Below, piece by piece: positions 1-11,587 of a DNA stretch of 64,000 nucleotides. Under the pieces are notes generated by a model. The model was not told the DNA's origin, did no database searches, and saw only the letters and a list, made by a program, of their open reading frames with translations. Source of the stretch: Cryptomeria japonica (lineage: Eukaryota > Streptophyta > Pinopsida > Cupressales > Cupressaceae). Each line of letters opens with the position of its first letter. Positions within the stretch are counted from its first letter, which is position 1. The position numbers and the translations under genes were made by a program. The stretch covers positions 767,758,153 to 767,822,152 of the forward strand of contig NC_081414.1 of NCBI RefSeq assembly GCF_030272615.1, written 5' to 3'.

Positions 1-2
1 TG

Positions 3-1814
3 AATGAATCATTGCATAGTATTATGAATAAGTTATTGGAACAAAATGTGCTTACTCTTCCTCCTATAAGGCAAATTGATCCTACAAAGATAAATTCACC
101 TTATTTTGATAACAAAGCTCTTTATCAATTTCATCGCCAACCTGGGCATGATACTGAAAAATGTTTTTCTTTAAAGGGTAAAATTCAAGATTTGATTGAT
201 AATAATACTATTTCTGTTTCTGGAGTGAATGATAAAGGCAATACATCTGTAGCTCCTCCTAACCAAAATCTTCAAATTTTTACTGATCCACTACCTTCTT
301 ATACCTCTAATGCGATTGAGGCTAATGATTCTTCTTTATCATCTGATGGTCTTGTGTCTATGACTCCGAATGTGATTAACTTTGTAGAGCAGCAAGAAAT
401 CCCTAAAGAACCTTCCATCACATTTGATTCTAGTGAAACTATCAGGGCACCCGATGGTCCTTTATACATAGTTGCAAAAGTTAAGAATACACCTTGCCGT
501 GGAGTGCTTATTGATCCTTCGTGCATGGTTAATGTTATTACTGAAGAATTTCTTTTTACTTTGCAATTGAATCAAGTGATCTATGACAAAACAGATGTGA
601 TTGTGAAATTATTTGATGCATTTTCTTCTCCTGCAATTGGTTCTATTACATTACCTATTGAAGTTCATAACAAATCCCTTGATGTGAACTTTGCTATTAT
701 TCCTTCATCCGAACAATTTCGTGTGAAGCTTGGCTATCCTTGGCTATCTTCCATGAAAGCTATTGCTTCTCCTATCCATAAATGTTTAAAATTTCCCTAT
801 AATGGTGAAGTTGTTACTGTCAATCATAGTCTCTTTAAACCAGCTGAAAGAACTTCTAGCGTTCCTATTGATTATTTTTGGCCTAAACAATTCCAATCTC
901 TTCCTCCGCGAAGTGATCAGCTTTTCAAATCTTATCAAAAGTGGAAAACAGATATGATCCTATCTCTAAGTGAACCTAGAACACCTAAACTTGGCATTCC
1001 TATCATTCTTGAGAAGGAAGTTCTTCCTTTGAAAGATAAAACTAATATCTTTCCTCAAGAAGATTCCCAACCCATCCCTATGGATGTGACTATGTCTATG
1101 CCTAATAAACCTTCTAAAAGTAGACCTATACCTCCTCGTCATGATGGACTTGGTCTCCTTCCTAAACCAAATATTCCTCCTTTATACGGACTAGTTCCTC
1201 CTCCTTCCTTTTATAGAGAGAAGAGACCTTCCTCTTCTCCTATTATCCAGCCTAAGAGACCACAACCTAAACACCCAAGTGATAAGGATGAGAACATTCC
1301 TCCTCCTCAATCTTCTCCACTTCCTACTAAGACTAGACGAAATCGTTCTGCACGTGAACACCGACGAAAGCGTCGTCTTAGAGCTCAAGCAGCTGCTTCT
1401 CAAACTTTGCGATCTCCAAAAACACCTTCAACAAGCATTATTCCATTTTCTCCAAAATCTCCTAAACATAAGATGCATGATGGTCTTGATCCTGTGCGAG
1501 TTAAAGATCCTATTGTTATAAATCTTGATGATGATATAGATGAAAATGTTATTCATGATGAAAAAGTTACTTCTTTTCATTCTGATAGTGAATATGAATA
1601 TGTTGATGTTGATAACCATTTATCTAACGAATTTTCTAAAGCACTTATCTTAGCTCCTAGACAAGAACAACGTGGCTCGAAACATGAACATAGCCCTTGT
1701 TTGGATCTTGTGATAGCTCCATCTGCTGTGTTGGATGTTCCTCCTCTAGCGTGTTCCCTGCCTTCCCGAAACATTGATCAGCAAGATCGGGGGGTAGATG
1801 ACGTGCTAGACTAG
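3..1814 (+). CDS. gag C-terminus / aspartic-protease-like polyprotein, partial at 5' end
   Basis: The reading frame is open from the window edge to a stop at 1812-1814, so the true start lies upstream; TTG at 12 is not a credible start. Counting from 12, residues 37-52 resemble the degenerate gag knuckle of plant gypsy elements (FHRQPGHDTEKC, first Cys replaced). Residues 150-255 resemble a retropepsin fold: an Asp near residue 168 sits in IDPSCMVNVI, where a functional enzyme would have D-S/T-G or D-G-G, and GYPWL follows near residue 241. The last 250 residues are Pro/Ser-rich with an Arg-rich stretch near 440-460 and an acidic patch. The protein ends without entering a reverse transcriptase domain. 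The altered active site suggests an inactive protease, yet about 1.8 kb stays open. Confidence 0.65.
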   Translation, partial: NESLHSIMNKLLEQNVLTLPPIRQIDPTKINSPYFDNKALYQFHRQPGHDTEKCFSLKGKIQDLIDNNTISVSGVNDKGNTSVAPPNQNLQIFTDPLPSYTSNAIEANDSSLSSDGLVSMTPNVINFVEQQEIPKEPSITFDSSETIRAPDGPLYIVAKVKNTPCRGVLIDPSCMVNVITEEFLFTLQLNQVIYDKTDVIVKLFDAFSSPAIGSITLPIEVHNKSLDVNFAIIPSSEQFRVKLGYPWLSSMKAIASPIHKCLKFPYNGEVVTVNHSLFKPAERTSSVPIDYFWPKQFQSLPPRSDQLFKSYQKWKTDMILSLSEPRTPKLGIPIILEKEVLPLKDKTNIFPQEDSQPIPMDVTMSMPNKPSKSRPIPPRHDGLGLLPKPNIPPLYGLVPPPSFYREKRPSSSPIIQPKRPQPKHPSDKDENIPPPQSSPLPTKTRRNRSAREHRRKRRLRAQAAASQTLRSPKTPSTSIIPFSPKSPKHKMHDGLDPVRVKDPIVINLDDDIDENVIHDEKVTSFHSDSEYEYVDVDNHLSNEFSKALILAPRQEQRGSKHEHSPCLDLVIAPSAVLDVPPLACSLPSRNIDQQDRGVDDVLD

Positions 1815-2197
1815 TTACATTAGCATAGTAGATTCTCTCCTCCTCTCTTTTGTTACTTCTTCTATATGTTATTCTCATTCTTCTATTTGTTGTCCTTAGT
1901 GTTGTCTACTTGAGGACGATGCAAAGCATTGAGATCTCTTTCAGTCTCTCTCATGTTGACTCAAAAGACACATGTTCCCTTCTTCTAGGTGACCTTCCTT
2001 GATTGGGGAATGACGAACAATTATGCATACATACATATGATATACATGAACTATCATATAGCATACTGACCCCGAGGAAAGCGAAGTCACCTTGTGCTTT
2101 GTGTTTTGTGTCTATTATCCTTGGGTTTATCTCACACTTGGGGGCTAAATCCTTGTGATAATGTGGTCCTTTCCCTTCTTATTTCTTATGTGTATCA

Positions 2198-2249
2198 CTA
2201 CGTTAAAGCAATCACCCCTGTTGAGGCATGTGCGATTGCTTTAACGTAG
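2198..2249. other. perfect 16-bp stem hairpin
   Basis: CTACGTTAAAGCAATC at 2198-2213 is exactly complementary to 2234-2249, with a 20-nt spacer. The second arm runs straight into a GGGGGG tract. No terminator or MITE structure was recognised; it may be an RNA structure in the element's 3' region. Confidence 0.85.
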
Positions 2250-2540
2250 GGGGGCATACACCCCGTCTATTCCTTCAGGATACTTGAAAATTTCTTGGCG
2301 AACTTAGCTTTGCCTTGAAAATTTTTGGTATTTTTCTTACATGACTCATAGTGAGGGAACCTTACTATTGACAGTCATGGTTCTCCCTCGTGATCTTCCC
2401 TTTTACTTTGTCAATCGAAGTCGTAAGGTCCTTAGTCCACTGGGGGCTTGGTGTGTCTTGCCTCCTTGACGTGGTGAAAGTCTTTCAATGTTGTTTCCTT
2501 GTACTTTACCGGAAGTATGAGCATACGCCTATACTCCCGC

Positions 2541-2556
2541 TAAAGTGGAGGCTAAA
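2541..2556 (+). promoter_or_regulatory. polypurine tract (gypsy fragment)
   Basis: TAAAGTGGAGGCTAAA lies directly before the LTR's TG. That is where plus-strand priming occurs in LTR retrotransposons. The tract is imperfect (a T and a CT interrupt it). Confidence 0.6.
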
Positions 2557-3769
2557 TGTAGCGTCCTAAAATTGTGACACTTGCAATTTCGACAGCATTT
2601 CGGTCTTCACGATGGTGACACAACACGGAACCTGAATGGAGACCCCGAAACTTGTCCACGACACCAAAAACTACATTTTTCCAGCACCCTGGCCTGATCC
2701 TCCTTGCACCCTACTGTCTCGGGAGGTGGGACCAGAGCACCCAGCGCCCTGGTCCCTGGCCCTATTTTGGGCCCGGTCTCCTATGGGACTTCGGGTCTTT
2801 TTGTTTGCAAAATGGAAAATATCATTTCCTGGTCGGCCTAAGGTCGGAAAAATCAGTCTATCAACCCTAATTGACAAGTATATAAACGACATTTTTCTCT
2901 CTCATTTGGTATGACGGGTACAAGCGTGGAAACGATACTCAAACATTCAAACATTCAAACATTCAAGCATTCAAGCATTCAAGCATTCTTTCAAGCAATT
3001 GATCATTCTAAGTCTCCATTCAAGGCTAAGTGTTGCATTCAAGACAAGGATTCAACCATTGAAGAGGAGATCACAACATACAACATACAACATACAACAA
3101 CATCTATACCTTCGCACATAAGGATACAAACATCCTTACAACAAGGTATTAGTACTTGTTTTACATTACAATCATTTACATTTACAGCATTTCTCATTTC
3201 TTGGTTAATTCCAAAACTGGGGTTTGACCTAAGGGCAAACCCCTAATCCCTAACCCCCCAATCGTCCTCGCTTTTCTGTGTGTAGGTTGCAGGTACGCGG
3301 CTGAAATTGAAGATCTGGAATCCTTGTGCAGAGACGAACATATCCCCCTTCGTTTCGCGGATTTTTCGGAGGACCGTGTGCACGCCGGGCGCCATCGTCC
3401 CGTCAACTTTTGCTCAAATTTGCAGGACAGTGCCGTATCGACATTTTACAGCTAATTCCAGGTCCGCAGCTTCATCCTATATCCCTATCTCAGTTTATAA
3501 GCGAATCTTTCTCACTTTCTATGTATTCCTAGCTTAATCATTCTATCCACATTCTTTACAAAAGAGGGTAGCCTTGTTGTCTTAACCCTTGAAACTCATT
3601 TAGAATCCAATCTTACATTGTGTGGGATTGGATCTTGTGGGTTTCAACCCCTCTTTTGAATGTAAAGTCTCCCCTAAGTGAAAACCGTCAACCCTAGTAC
3701 CCTCCCTTCTCTCTCCTTGGAGTTGGAAGAGGGGAGAGCAACTAGGGTTCGATCATTTTCCGCTTTACA
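2557..3769 (+). repeat. 3' LTR of the gypsy fragment
   Basis: It starts TGTAGCGTCC right after the purine tract and ends CTTTACA, giving canonical TG...CA termini and 1213 bp. The 3' boundary is inferred from the CA and the change in character at 3770. A possible target duplication would be ATATG (3770-3774), but its partner is outside the window. ORFs of 70-111 codons inside it are not convincing. Confidence 0.75.
2941..2988. repeat. 8-bp tandem repeat within the LTR
   Basis: Six uninterrupted 8-bp units: three of AAACATTC followed by three of AAGCATTC. The A-to-G change splits the array into two blocks, so a variant unit was amplified. Confidence 0.9.
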
Positions 3770-3932
3770 ATATGTCTATTAGGGCACTTGCAAGTACAAC
3801 CTTTTGTGGTCATATATGGAAACAAATGAAGCCAAAAAATATGTTTGATGATTCCATCTTTCCATTATTTATATTTTCCTATTTTGAGGATGACCACAAA
3901 AGGATGCAATGAAAAAGCCATAATAGACATAT
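3770..3932. other. imperfect inverted-repeat hairpin, possible MITE remnant
   Basis: Arms at 3770-3813 and 3890-3932 are inverted copies. The outer 12 bp (ATATGTCTATTA) and inner 14 bp (CCTTTTGTGGTCAT) match exactly; the middle is diverged. The spacer is about 76 bp and AT-rich. The left arm begins exactly where the gypsy LTR ends, so the gypsy insertion may have landed at the tip of an older foldback element. No flanking duplication can be shown. Confidence 0.5.
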
Positions 3933-4464
3933 CTACAAAATGTGGAAGCTAATCTAAATGATAAAACATAAATATTTCAAAAAAATATATAAACCATAAT
4001 AATATGTAAAACATAAAATAGTAATAATTGAAAAATCAAGTTTTTATTAAAATATATGACAAATCTTCATGTCCATCAAATTTTATTTCTATTTTAATTT
4101 TCAAAGTGAGCATTGATTTCACTTTACTTGTCTGTATTATGATTAAAAGTTGGACATGGCATCTCCTTTCTATATGAATTGGAATGACATGTTATACACC
4201 TGTATTTTATATTATCAAATATACATTTAATATAACAATTATATTTTAGATATTTGGACAATTACATAAACTCAAATTATTAAATATAAAGATAATACAA
4301 CACGACACAATCAAATTGACTTACGTCCTTTTAAATTATGACTTAATTTTGTATGAAAACATGATTAAATTTATACATATTTATGTATTATATAAAAGTC
4401 TTGCTCCCGTTCTCGCGTCTCCATTGCCTTTGAAGACATAACATACTATAACGAAAATAAGTGA
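3933..4464. other. AT-rich spacer, nothing recognised
   Basis: Low-GC DNA without ORFs, repeats or motifs that I can support. Confidence 0.6.
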
Positions 4465-4536
4465 TGCCTCCACGCAGGATCGAACTGCGGAACTTCAGTT
4501 TACAAGACTGACGCTCTACCACTGAGCTATAAAGGC
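4465..4536 (-). tRNA. tRNA-Thr (anticodon UGU)
   Basis: The minus strand folds into a complete 72-nt cloverleaf without intron or CCA. The 7-bp acceptor is GCCTTTA with TGGAGGC (two G-U pairs) and discriminator A. The D-arm is GCTC/GAGC with AGTGGTA in the loop. The anticodon stem TCAGT/ACTGA encloses CTTGTAA (anticodon TGT). The variable loop has 5 nt, and the T-arm CGCAG/CTGCG encloses TTCGATC. All stems pair fully. A run of four T on the minus strand (plus 4454-4457), 7 nt past the 3' end, could end Pol III transcription. It does not match my memory of plastid trnT genes, so it is called nuclear. Confidence 0.93.
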
Positions 4537-7432
4537 CAGTTAGCAAAACCTGCTTGTTTTTTAATTTTTGTCTCCTTACGAAATTAATATCTAGTTGAGT
4601 GAAATCATTTCGAGTCTTTTTATAAGAAAAACCTATAGCTATAAATGTTATTCTTGGCAGCTTGGAACCTTATTTATATATTATTGCATTTCTTCAATTA
4701 AAAAATAAACTACTAGCATTTGGAGATGCATCACTAATCTAGTGGCCTAGACTTGGGCACAGTTCAAGTTCGGATGTAATTTGTTTTCATTTTTCAGAAT
4801 TATACATTAAGCATTAAGACCTTTTTTGTTTACTGCGGCACAATTTCATCAGAAGAGAAGATCTATTGATTGGGCACATTTCGATAGTTGTGGTTGTATT
4901 TGTGACCTTAAATTACTCATACTTGAACGAATGAAATGTATTCTTTAGATTTAAAAAAAACAAATAATGTGATGTCATATCAGCACACCAATAAAACATG
5001 ATCTAGTCTAACTTTTTTGGGGTCTTTTATGGCTCTTCAACAAAAACATGTTGTCGTGGCACCATATTTGATGATGCAACTTTGAAACCTTAATTATAAA
5101 CATGTGACTTGCCATGTAATTTTTTCTGAAAAAATTGGAAGTGGTTTGGAATTGTCACATAGGATTTGAGGGGTGCAAAGTTAGAATCCTCAACTACTAG
5201 GTCCTCTCATATTTGTCAACCCAATAATTCTTTAAGCATTCTTCCGAGTCTATCATTTTCTATTCCTTAACCTACGAACTCAAACTATCGTATTCATCAA
5301 ATTGATTTTGAACTATTTGTTACCAAGCTCACTTTTGAAGTTACTATAAAATCTAAGTTAACATATCATAAAATCATTTTACTAGGTATGAGTTTTACAA
5401 TGTATGAAAATAAATATGTTTGTTTTTTATATTTGATCATGTATATTTTTTCATTTAAACATTTCAACAGACTTAATAATCTATCATTAAGATGAGTAAC
5501 AAATTCAAATGTTAATCTTGAAGATAGATCATTGTATGCAATCCAAAATTATGTAAACAACTAATACAATTAATTCTAAAATCATTCGCATGTTATCCTT
5601 ATAATTTTTTATATTCTCTAATAAGCATATTGCTTTTAAATATTTTAACTAAAAAAATTAACAAAATTAATTTAAAAAATTTCATGTTCCATTAGATTTT
5701 TATGTGTCTTATTACATCCACAGTATATGCCACTTCTTGAAGAATAGTGACCTCCCATTCTATATATATTGCATAGTCATTTCATTTCTCCTTTTTATTA
5801 GTAATAATAGACTTTTGATTCATTTTATTATTGTATTTTTCTCTCACCTTTAGTCAAAGGATGTAGCCCTTATAGGGTTTGGGGAAACAAATAAGTTTAA
5901 TGGGGCAATAAAATTAAGAAATAAGAGTCTATTATTAATAATATATTTTAGTTACTAGTTTGTAATGTTAACTTTAATGTCACACATAAGTTAAGTATTT
6001 TTTTTATTTGGCGCAATTTTTTCATTTAGAATATAAATTGTACATTATTTTATTGATTATTATTGGTGATTTTGATTTTCATTCATGTATAAATATTTAT
6101 TTATGGTAGGAGAAATAAAAGAATTTGTATTGTGATTTGATAGGTTATATCATTTGTAATTAAATAAACAAAATATATATTTATAATTTTTAGATCGACA
6201 ATTTTAATATCAAGTGATTTAAAATGTGTTGAATTATAATGATGTTTTAAAATAAAGTTAATCTATGCATTGTGTATTAATATACTCAATTATATGGCCT
6301 TTACACATTCTGGAACATTGTTTTAAATTTTTAGACAATATATTTTATCTATAATGTTTTTATTCAAGCATTAACTTTCAAATTTATACAAGTGACAAAA
6401 AATGCTTCACTTTAAAATTGAATGGACCTCAACTCTTTAGCCACTATTACAACTATATGAACTTAGTCATTATTGGATCCCTTCACATACTTCACTTCAT
6501 TTTCTTTAATTTAAAAAAAGGTTTACCATGAAAAGAATATTCATTACATTACACCAATTTTTAATGTTATTTTGCATCTCATTTATATATGAATTGTTAT
6601 ATTTCTCTACTCTATTTGTTATTTACTAACATTGTATTTCTGTTTCTACCATAGCAATATTTATTCATATTGTTAGTGTGTAATTTCTAGATTATTTTTT
6701 AGATAGAATATCAATAAGCTTAATTTGAAAATGTTTATCCTTCCTAAAACTCAAAATGTTTTTACTATTTAAAACTTATATAAACATGTCTCTTCCCTTC
6801 GAAGAAGGATTAACTCAGAAATATGAGTACAAAATTCAAATATAGGGAAATTACCTTTATAATTACTATTCAATCCCAAATGAACACGTTTCTAAATGTT
6901 TGCATTTAAAAATGAACAAAATGTGTATGTCATAACCAATATTTTCATTTCATTTTGCTTTTATTCCATTTGATTTAGTTTTGGAGTCTTATTTCCCATT
7001 ATATTTTCATATTTCTTTCGCTATGCCGACATCATGGTCTAATTGTAGAATAGTATCATTCCATGACACATACTACTTAGTTTTATTATTGGTTAGTGAA
7101 GTTATGATCTTTTTTTAATAATAACAAATGTTAACTATTTTTAATTCATTTAAAATGAAAACTTTACTCACTCGTTATTGCAAGTTAGAGGGGTAGAGCC
7201 ACCATGGGATTTGGGAAAACATCTCAAAAAGAAAAATTAAGGATAAGAGTTCTACTAAATCAAATACCAATAACATGTCTACAACATTTTGCACTTATCA
7301 TTACCTCCAATTTTGTTAACTTTGTTGTCATGACCAAGACAATGTCATACTAATTATATCAACTTGAGAATAATGTCTTGAGGAGACAATATTTTTATGT
7401 TGAAGATTAATCACTTTATTTTTCATCGTCAT

Positions 7433-7433
<1 letters not shown>
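4537..7433. other. AT-rich intergenic DNA, no gene recognised
   Basis: About 2.9 kb of very AT-rich sequence with frequent stops in all frames and no translation longer than about 60 codons. No transposon ends or structural RNA were recognised. Old, unrecognisable repeats could be present. Confidence 0.6.
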
Positions 7434-7788
<355 letters not shown>

Positions 7789-8508
7789 GAAACTACATAC
7801 CTATACAAATTCTCATTTAGTCTTTGAACCCATTTGATGGAATGGATTTAACAAAAAATACATATCAACAAGTGGCACAATGTTGTGCTAAGTTTGACTC
7901 ATTCATTGATCCTTACCTAGTTCCATCCCACATTCATTTAAATATTTCTCCCTGCATTTGATAATTCATAACATATTTGTGATAATCTAGATTTGTTGGA
8001 CAACCTATTGATGTGTTATTTGACACACCAACTTGAATGGAACAAGTTGTTGTTACTTGAAAGGGAATCACTTCTCCCAAAGTTTACATAACTAGATGTC
8101 ATTATTCTTGGGTAATCTAGAGGTTGATGATAATTGTTATGTTCAAGAGGATACAATTGAAAAAGAGATTTATGATAATTATTCCATTTAAGAGGCTATA
8201 AATGAAGCTAAAGAAATGTAACACAAAGTCTTATTTCAAGTTAAACTTTGATTACCAAGTGAGATTTATAGATTTAACTTGTTCAAGATCTAATATTCTA
8301 TCACATTCATTCATCATATTCACTTAGTAAAATAACAATTATAGAGACTTGCAACCAAAGGGATTCAACACTTCAAATATAAGAAGAAGCTTAAACCAGC
8401 TATAAAATTAACCAAAAAGTCATAATACTATTATAAGTTTCAATCTTTACCATTTTTTTTTGAAATTAAGAGACAAAGAAAATTAAAATGTCTATATTAT
8501 CCTAATAC
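7789..8508. other. AT-rich spacer left of copia-1
   Basis: No gene recognised. Its last five bases (8504-8508, AATAC) are the likely left target-site duplication of copia-1; the right partner at 32838-32842 is AATAT. Confidence 0.6.
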
Positions 8509-9502
8509 TATTGGAATGCACTAATACCATCAGCAAACTGGGAGGGGAGGAGGGTGAATTAGTTTACTAACAATAACAACAATCAATTCAATTATAAACC
8601 TTAAACTGGAGCACAACCCAAAGAATAATATAACATGAAATAACAACACTCATAACACTAATATTTGACGTGGAAAACCCGAAAAGGGAACAACCATGGT
8701 GGGAAACCCTACCCACAATCAGATGAATACTCTGCAGTAGTATTGTGAATAATTACAATAGGGTCTACACATGTAGAAAGGCCAACAACCTAGAGTGCAC
8801 TGCTCATCACAAAGGAAAGTCTCACTGACTTACAAAAACATCGAAATGCAATCCAAAAAATAATGAACTGTCGGCTAAACCCTAAACCCATAAACCCATA
8901 ATTACAAAAATTACATCACATGATACCACCAGACCAATATTATGATTTACATTACATGGCATGGACCTAAATCAAGTAACCAAATAATTATATCTATTGG
9001 GTATTCTGCTAAGACCAAAATCCAACATGCTTCACTTGTCGGTAGAAACCCTCGGTGAAAGTTTAACCATATCCAAATAGGACCACCATAATAGCACACC
9101 ATCCAAAGTAAAGTCACCAAACACTCGGGATATGATCAAGAAACACCTTCAGCATGAAAGAAACCAATTTCATAAATCGGACCCAAAATCCATTGACCAA
9201 GTCACCAAAACAACATATCGATAAAGCTAACCGAGAACACTAGAAGCTGATAAAGCCAAAAGCTAGCTAGGAAAGCCAAGAACAAGTCAGTAACTAGAAA
9301 TACCAAACAATATAGCCAAACCATGAAACCACTAGAATATAGAAAGCATATAACCATCAGAATAAACATCCAAAACCAATTCCAAAGGTTTGATCATACC
9401 GGATTAGAAACACAACCAAAACCAAAAAGATCACCAAGACTAACCGGGATACAGTGTTGACATCAATGACAACACTTAACCAAATCCAACATATTACCAA
9501 CA
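8509..9502 (-). repeat. 3' LTR of copia-1
   Basis: 994 bp matching the 5' LTR at 31620-32837. The outer end reads TATTGG on the plus strand where the partner has TGTTGG, so the terminal CA has decayed to TA. It lacks about 225 bp found in the 5' LTR (near 31975-32200); the gap falls between AATGAACT and GTCGGCTAAAC at about 8870. The C-rich-loop hairpin near the end is partly decayed. Confidence 0.9.
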
Positions 9503-9786
9503 ATATCACCCTTTGGCATTGATGGTAAAATTGAATGTGGAAAACATCCAAGTGCCAAGGAATGCCAACAATCTCCAAAACACCATCAAAAGATCTAGCA
9601 ATTTTCACATGAATACCTTCTCCCCCTTTGACATCAATAACAAAGGATGGATACTAAACCAAGAATACTAAACCAAACAGTTGACTACTCCCCCTAAGTA
9701 GTAGCACCATCTTCATGAAGCCGAATTAGAAAAGTATGTCTAATAAGCTTACCAGATTGATGCATCTTTGCATCTCTAAGTATCTT
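9503..9786 (-). other. 3' noncoding region of copia-1 with duplicated purine tracts
   Basis: On the minus strand, TTGATGTCAAAGGGGGAGAA lies near 9612-9632 and ATCAATGCCAAAGGGTGATA lies next to the LTR (about 9503-9522). The second is in polypurine-tract position. The first is an upstream copy of the same motif. Confidence 0.7.
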
Positions 9787-10793
9787 TCAGAGGGTTGGTA
9801 ACCCCAACTGATCTCTGAGATATTCAAAAGTGTCTTTAGGAAATGGTTTCATTAGAATATCTGCAATTTGCTCCTTAGTAGCCACATAAACCAATCCGAA
9901 TTCCTTTGTTTCAACCTTTTCCTTCAAGAAATTATACCTTATAGAAATGTGCTTTGATTTGGAATGAAATACTGGATTCTTGGGCATATCAATAGCAATA
10001 GTATTATCATAGTGAATAATAGTAGGCTCATCATAACTTACCCTTATATCCTTTAACATCTGTTTCATCCATAAAATCTTAGTATAGTTGGTAGCAGTTG
10101 CAACATATTCTACTTCAGCTGTAGACAATGTAATGCATGATTGTTTCTTACTAAGCCATGAAACCAACTTATTCCTAAGAAAGAATGCACTGCCAGTAGT
10201 TCTCTTCCGATCATCCACATCTCTCACCTAATCAGAATCTGTATATGCGCATAATGTGAAGTCATCATTCTTTGGATACCATAACCCAAAGTTTGTTGTA
10301 CCTGCCAAATATTCAAATATCCTCTTGACAACAATCTCATGAGTTTCTCTAGGATTTGATTGAAATCTAGAAGCAATACAAACAACATTCATTATATCAT
10401 GTCTTGTTTGAGTTAGGTACATCAAACCACCAATCATTCATTTGAATCTGTTTGGGTTCACCTTAGGTGATTCATCATTCTTTGACAATTTGCAACCGGT
10501 TATCATAGGAGTACTAACAAGTTTAGAATTATCAAGTCCAAATTTCTTAAGTAAATCCTTCACATACTTAGTCTGACAAATGAAAATACCTATATCAATT
10601 TGAGTAATCTACAAACCTAAGAAAAATTTCATCTCACCAATCATAGACATTTCAAATTCATTCTTCATATAATTAGAAAATTTCATGCATAGACCGTCTT
10701 CTCCTCCAAAAATGATATCATCCACAAAGACTTCAATAATCAACATGTCATCATGCTCAATTTTGTAATATAAGTTACTATCAACATTACCTT
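9787..10793 (-). pseudogene. copia-1 reverse transcriptase C-terminus and RNase H
   Basis: Minus-strand translation resumes the reverse transcriptase after element A's insertion. The catalytic box reads VFVDDIIFGG, with both Asp kept, followed by MIGEMKFFLGL. Then come the copia signature GGLMYLTQTR and RNase H blocks (YTDSD, STAEVEYVA, HYDN, KHISIRY and ADILMKP). Stops occur near 10605, 10436 and 10227. The frame ends at 9787 with GLPTL. Copia RNase H degrades RNA in the RNA-DNA hybrid during reverse transcription; this copy cannot make one continuous protein. Confidence 0.9.
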
Positions 10794-10798
10794 TACTA
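10794..10798. repeat. target-site duplication of element A, left copy (TACTA)
   Basis: Exact match to 17496-17500 on the other side of element A. Confidence 0.92.
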
Positions 10799-11585
10799 TG
10801 TTGGCAAATACACACTCCAATGAGAGATTGTAGGTGATTAAAGGTATTGTCATTGATGGCAACCTTACAATCATATGATACCGGCAGGCAGACACAGGCA
10901 TCAGCACCGACAAACTCTACACCGACATACAGATTACCGGTACCGAAAAGGAAGATTACCGACACCCTGGTCGACAAGAATTTTGTATAAATATATTTGG
11001 TAATTAATTATAAAATCTTTTGTAAGCCAACTTGGCGGATTGTAACATGACTCATATAAGTATGAGATCATTGTAGATCATTTAATAGAAGGAATATGAA
11101 AAAGATGATAGCAGACCTAATATGCGAAATATTAGGATAAGGGTTTATGTATATTGCAGAGCTTAAACTGGTATTGAATTTGGCATAGTAGATGCTGATC
11201 TGAAGTAGTACAAGACATTGGATTTGTATAATCCAATTTTGTAAGTTAGTGTGACTTCTTTTGTAACTGAGCAGTGAGCTCTAGGCACTTGGCCTTCCTG
11301 CATGTGCAGGCCCCTATTGTAAATAGTAATATTCCCTTATTGGCTAGTAAGCGAATATTATGGGTCACAAATCCCACCGATTTTTTTCCCACACTGGGTT
11401 TCCTCATTAAAATATTGTGTTATGGTGTGTCTCTTATGTTGCGGTTGTTGTTCCTCTTTACTGCATTATTTTTAGTTTACCGATACACAGTTTTGAAGTG
11501 CTTTTCATGTTATAATTCAAGTAAATTTATATACCGGTCAGATACTGATTCACCCCCCCTCTCAGTATCTTTGGGAATCCTAACA
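10799..11585 (+). repeat. 5' LTR of element A
   Basis: It begins TGTTGGCAAATAC and ends CCTAACA. Three ACCGAC hexamers lie at 10906-10911, 10921-10926 and 10958-10963. TATAAATATA near 10986 is a possible TATA box. The C-rich-loop hairpin is at 11541-11569. It differs from the 3' LTR by scattered, mostly transition changes. Confidence 0.95.
11541..11569 (+). other. U5 C-rich-loop hairpin, element A
   Basis: GATACTGA (11541-11548) pairs perfectly with TCAGTATC (11562-11569) across the loop TTCACCCCCCCTC, 16 nt before the LTR end. The loop recurs in the other elements here with different but complementary stems. Confidence 0.85.
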
Positions 11586-11587
11586 AT

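Larger units (their letters stand above)
1815..2556 (+). other. 3' noncoding region of the gypsy element with repeated purine tracts
   Basis: No ORF of note. It carries several G-rich tracts. ACTTGGGGGCTAAAT near 2144 resembles the terminal tract GTGGAGGCTAAATG that abuts the LTR. Others are GTAGGGGGGC near 2246 and CTGGGGGCTTGG near 2440. A strong hairpin lies at 2198-2249. Confidence 0.6.
1..3769 (+). mobile_element. Ty3/gypsy-type LTR retrotransposon, 3' portion
   Basis: The window opens inside this element. Visible parts in order are a gag C-terminus plus aspartic-protease-like ORF, about 740 bp of noncoding DNA, a purine-rich tract, and a 1.2-kb LTR that starts TGTAGC and ends TTACA. 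No reverse transcriptase, RNase H or integrase lies between the protease and the LTR, so the copy looks non-autonomous, or internally deleted. The protease-region wording (G-PWL followed by K-LKFPY) is typical of plant Ty3/gypsy elements, possibly of the Tat/Ogre side; the lineage call is weak. The 5' LTR and 5' target duplication lie outside the window. Confidence 0.8.

Noticed and set aside
2636-3532. ORFs of 68-111 codons in the gypsy LTR
   Set aside because: They lie wholly in an LTR, overlap in several frames, and show no domain or coding bias.
4465-4536. Plastid-derived tRNA insertion
   Set aside because: The sequence does not resemble the plastid trnT genes as I recall them, and no flanking plastid-like DNA is seen.
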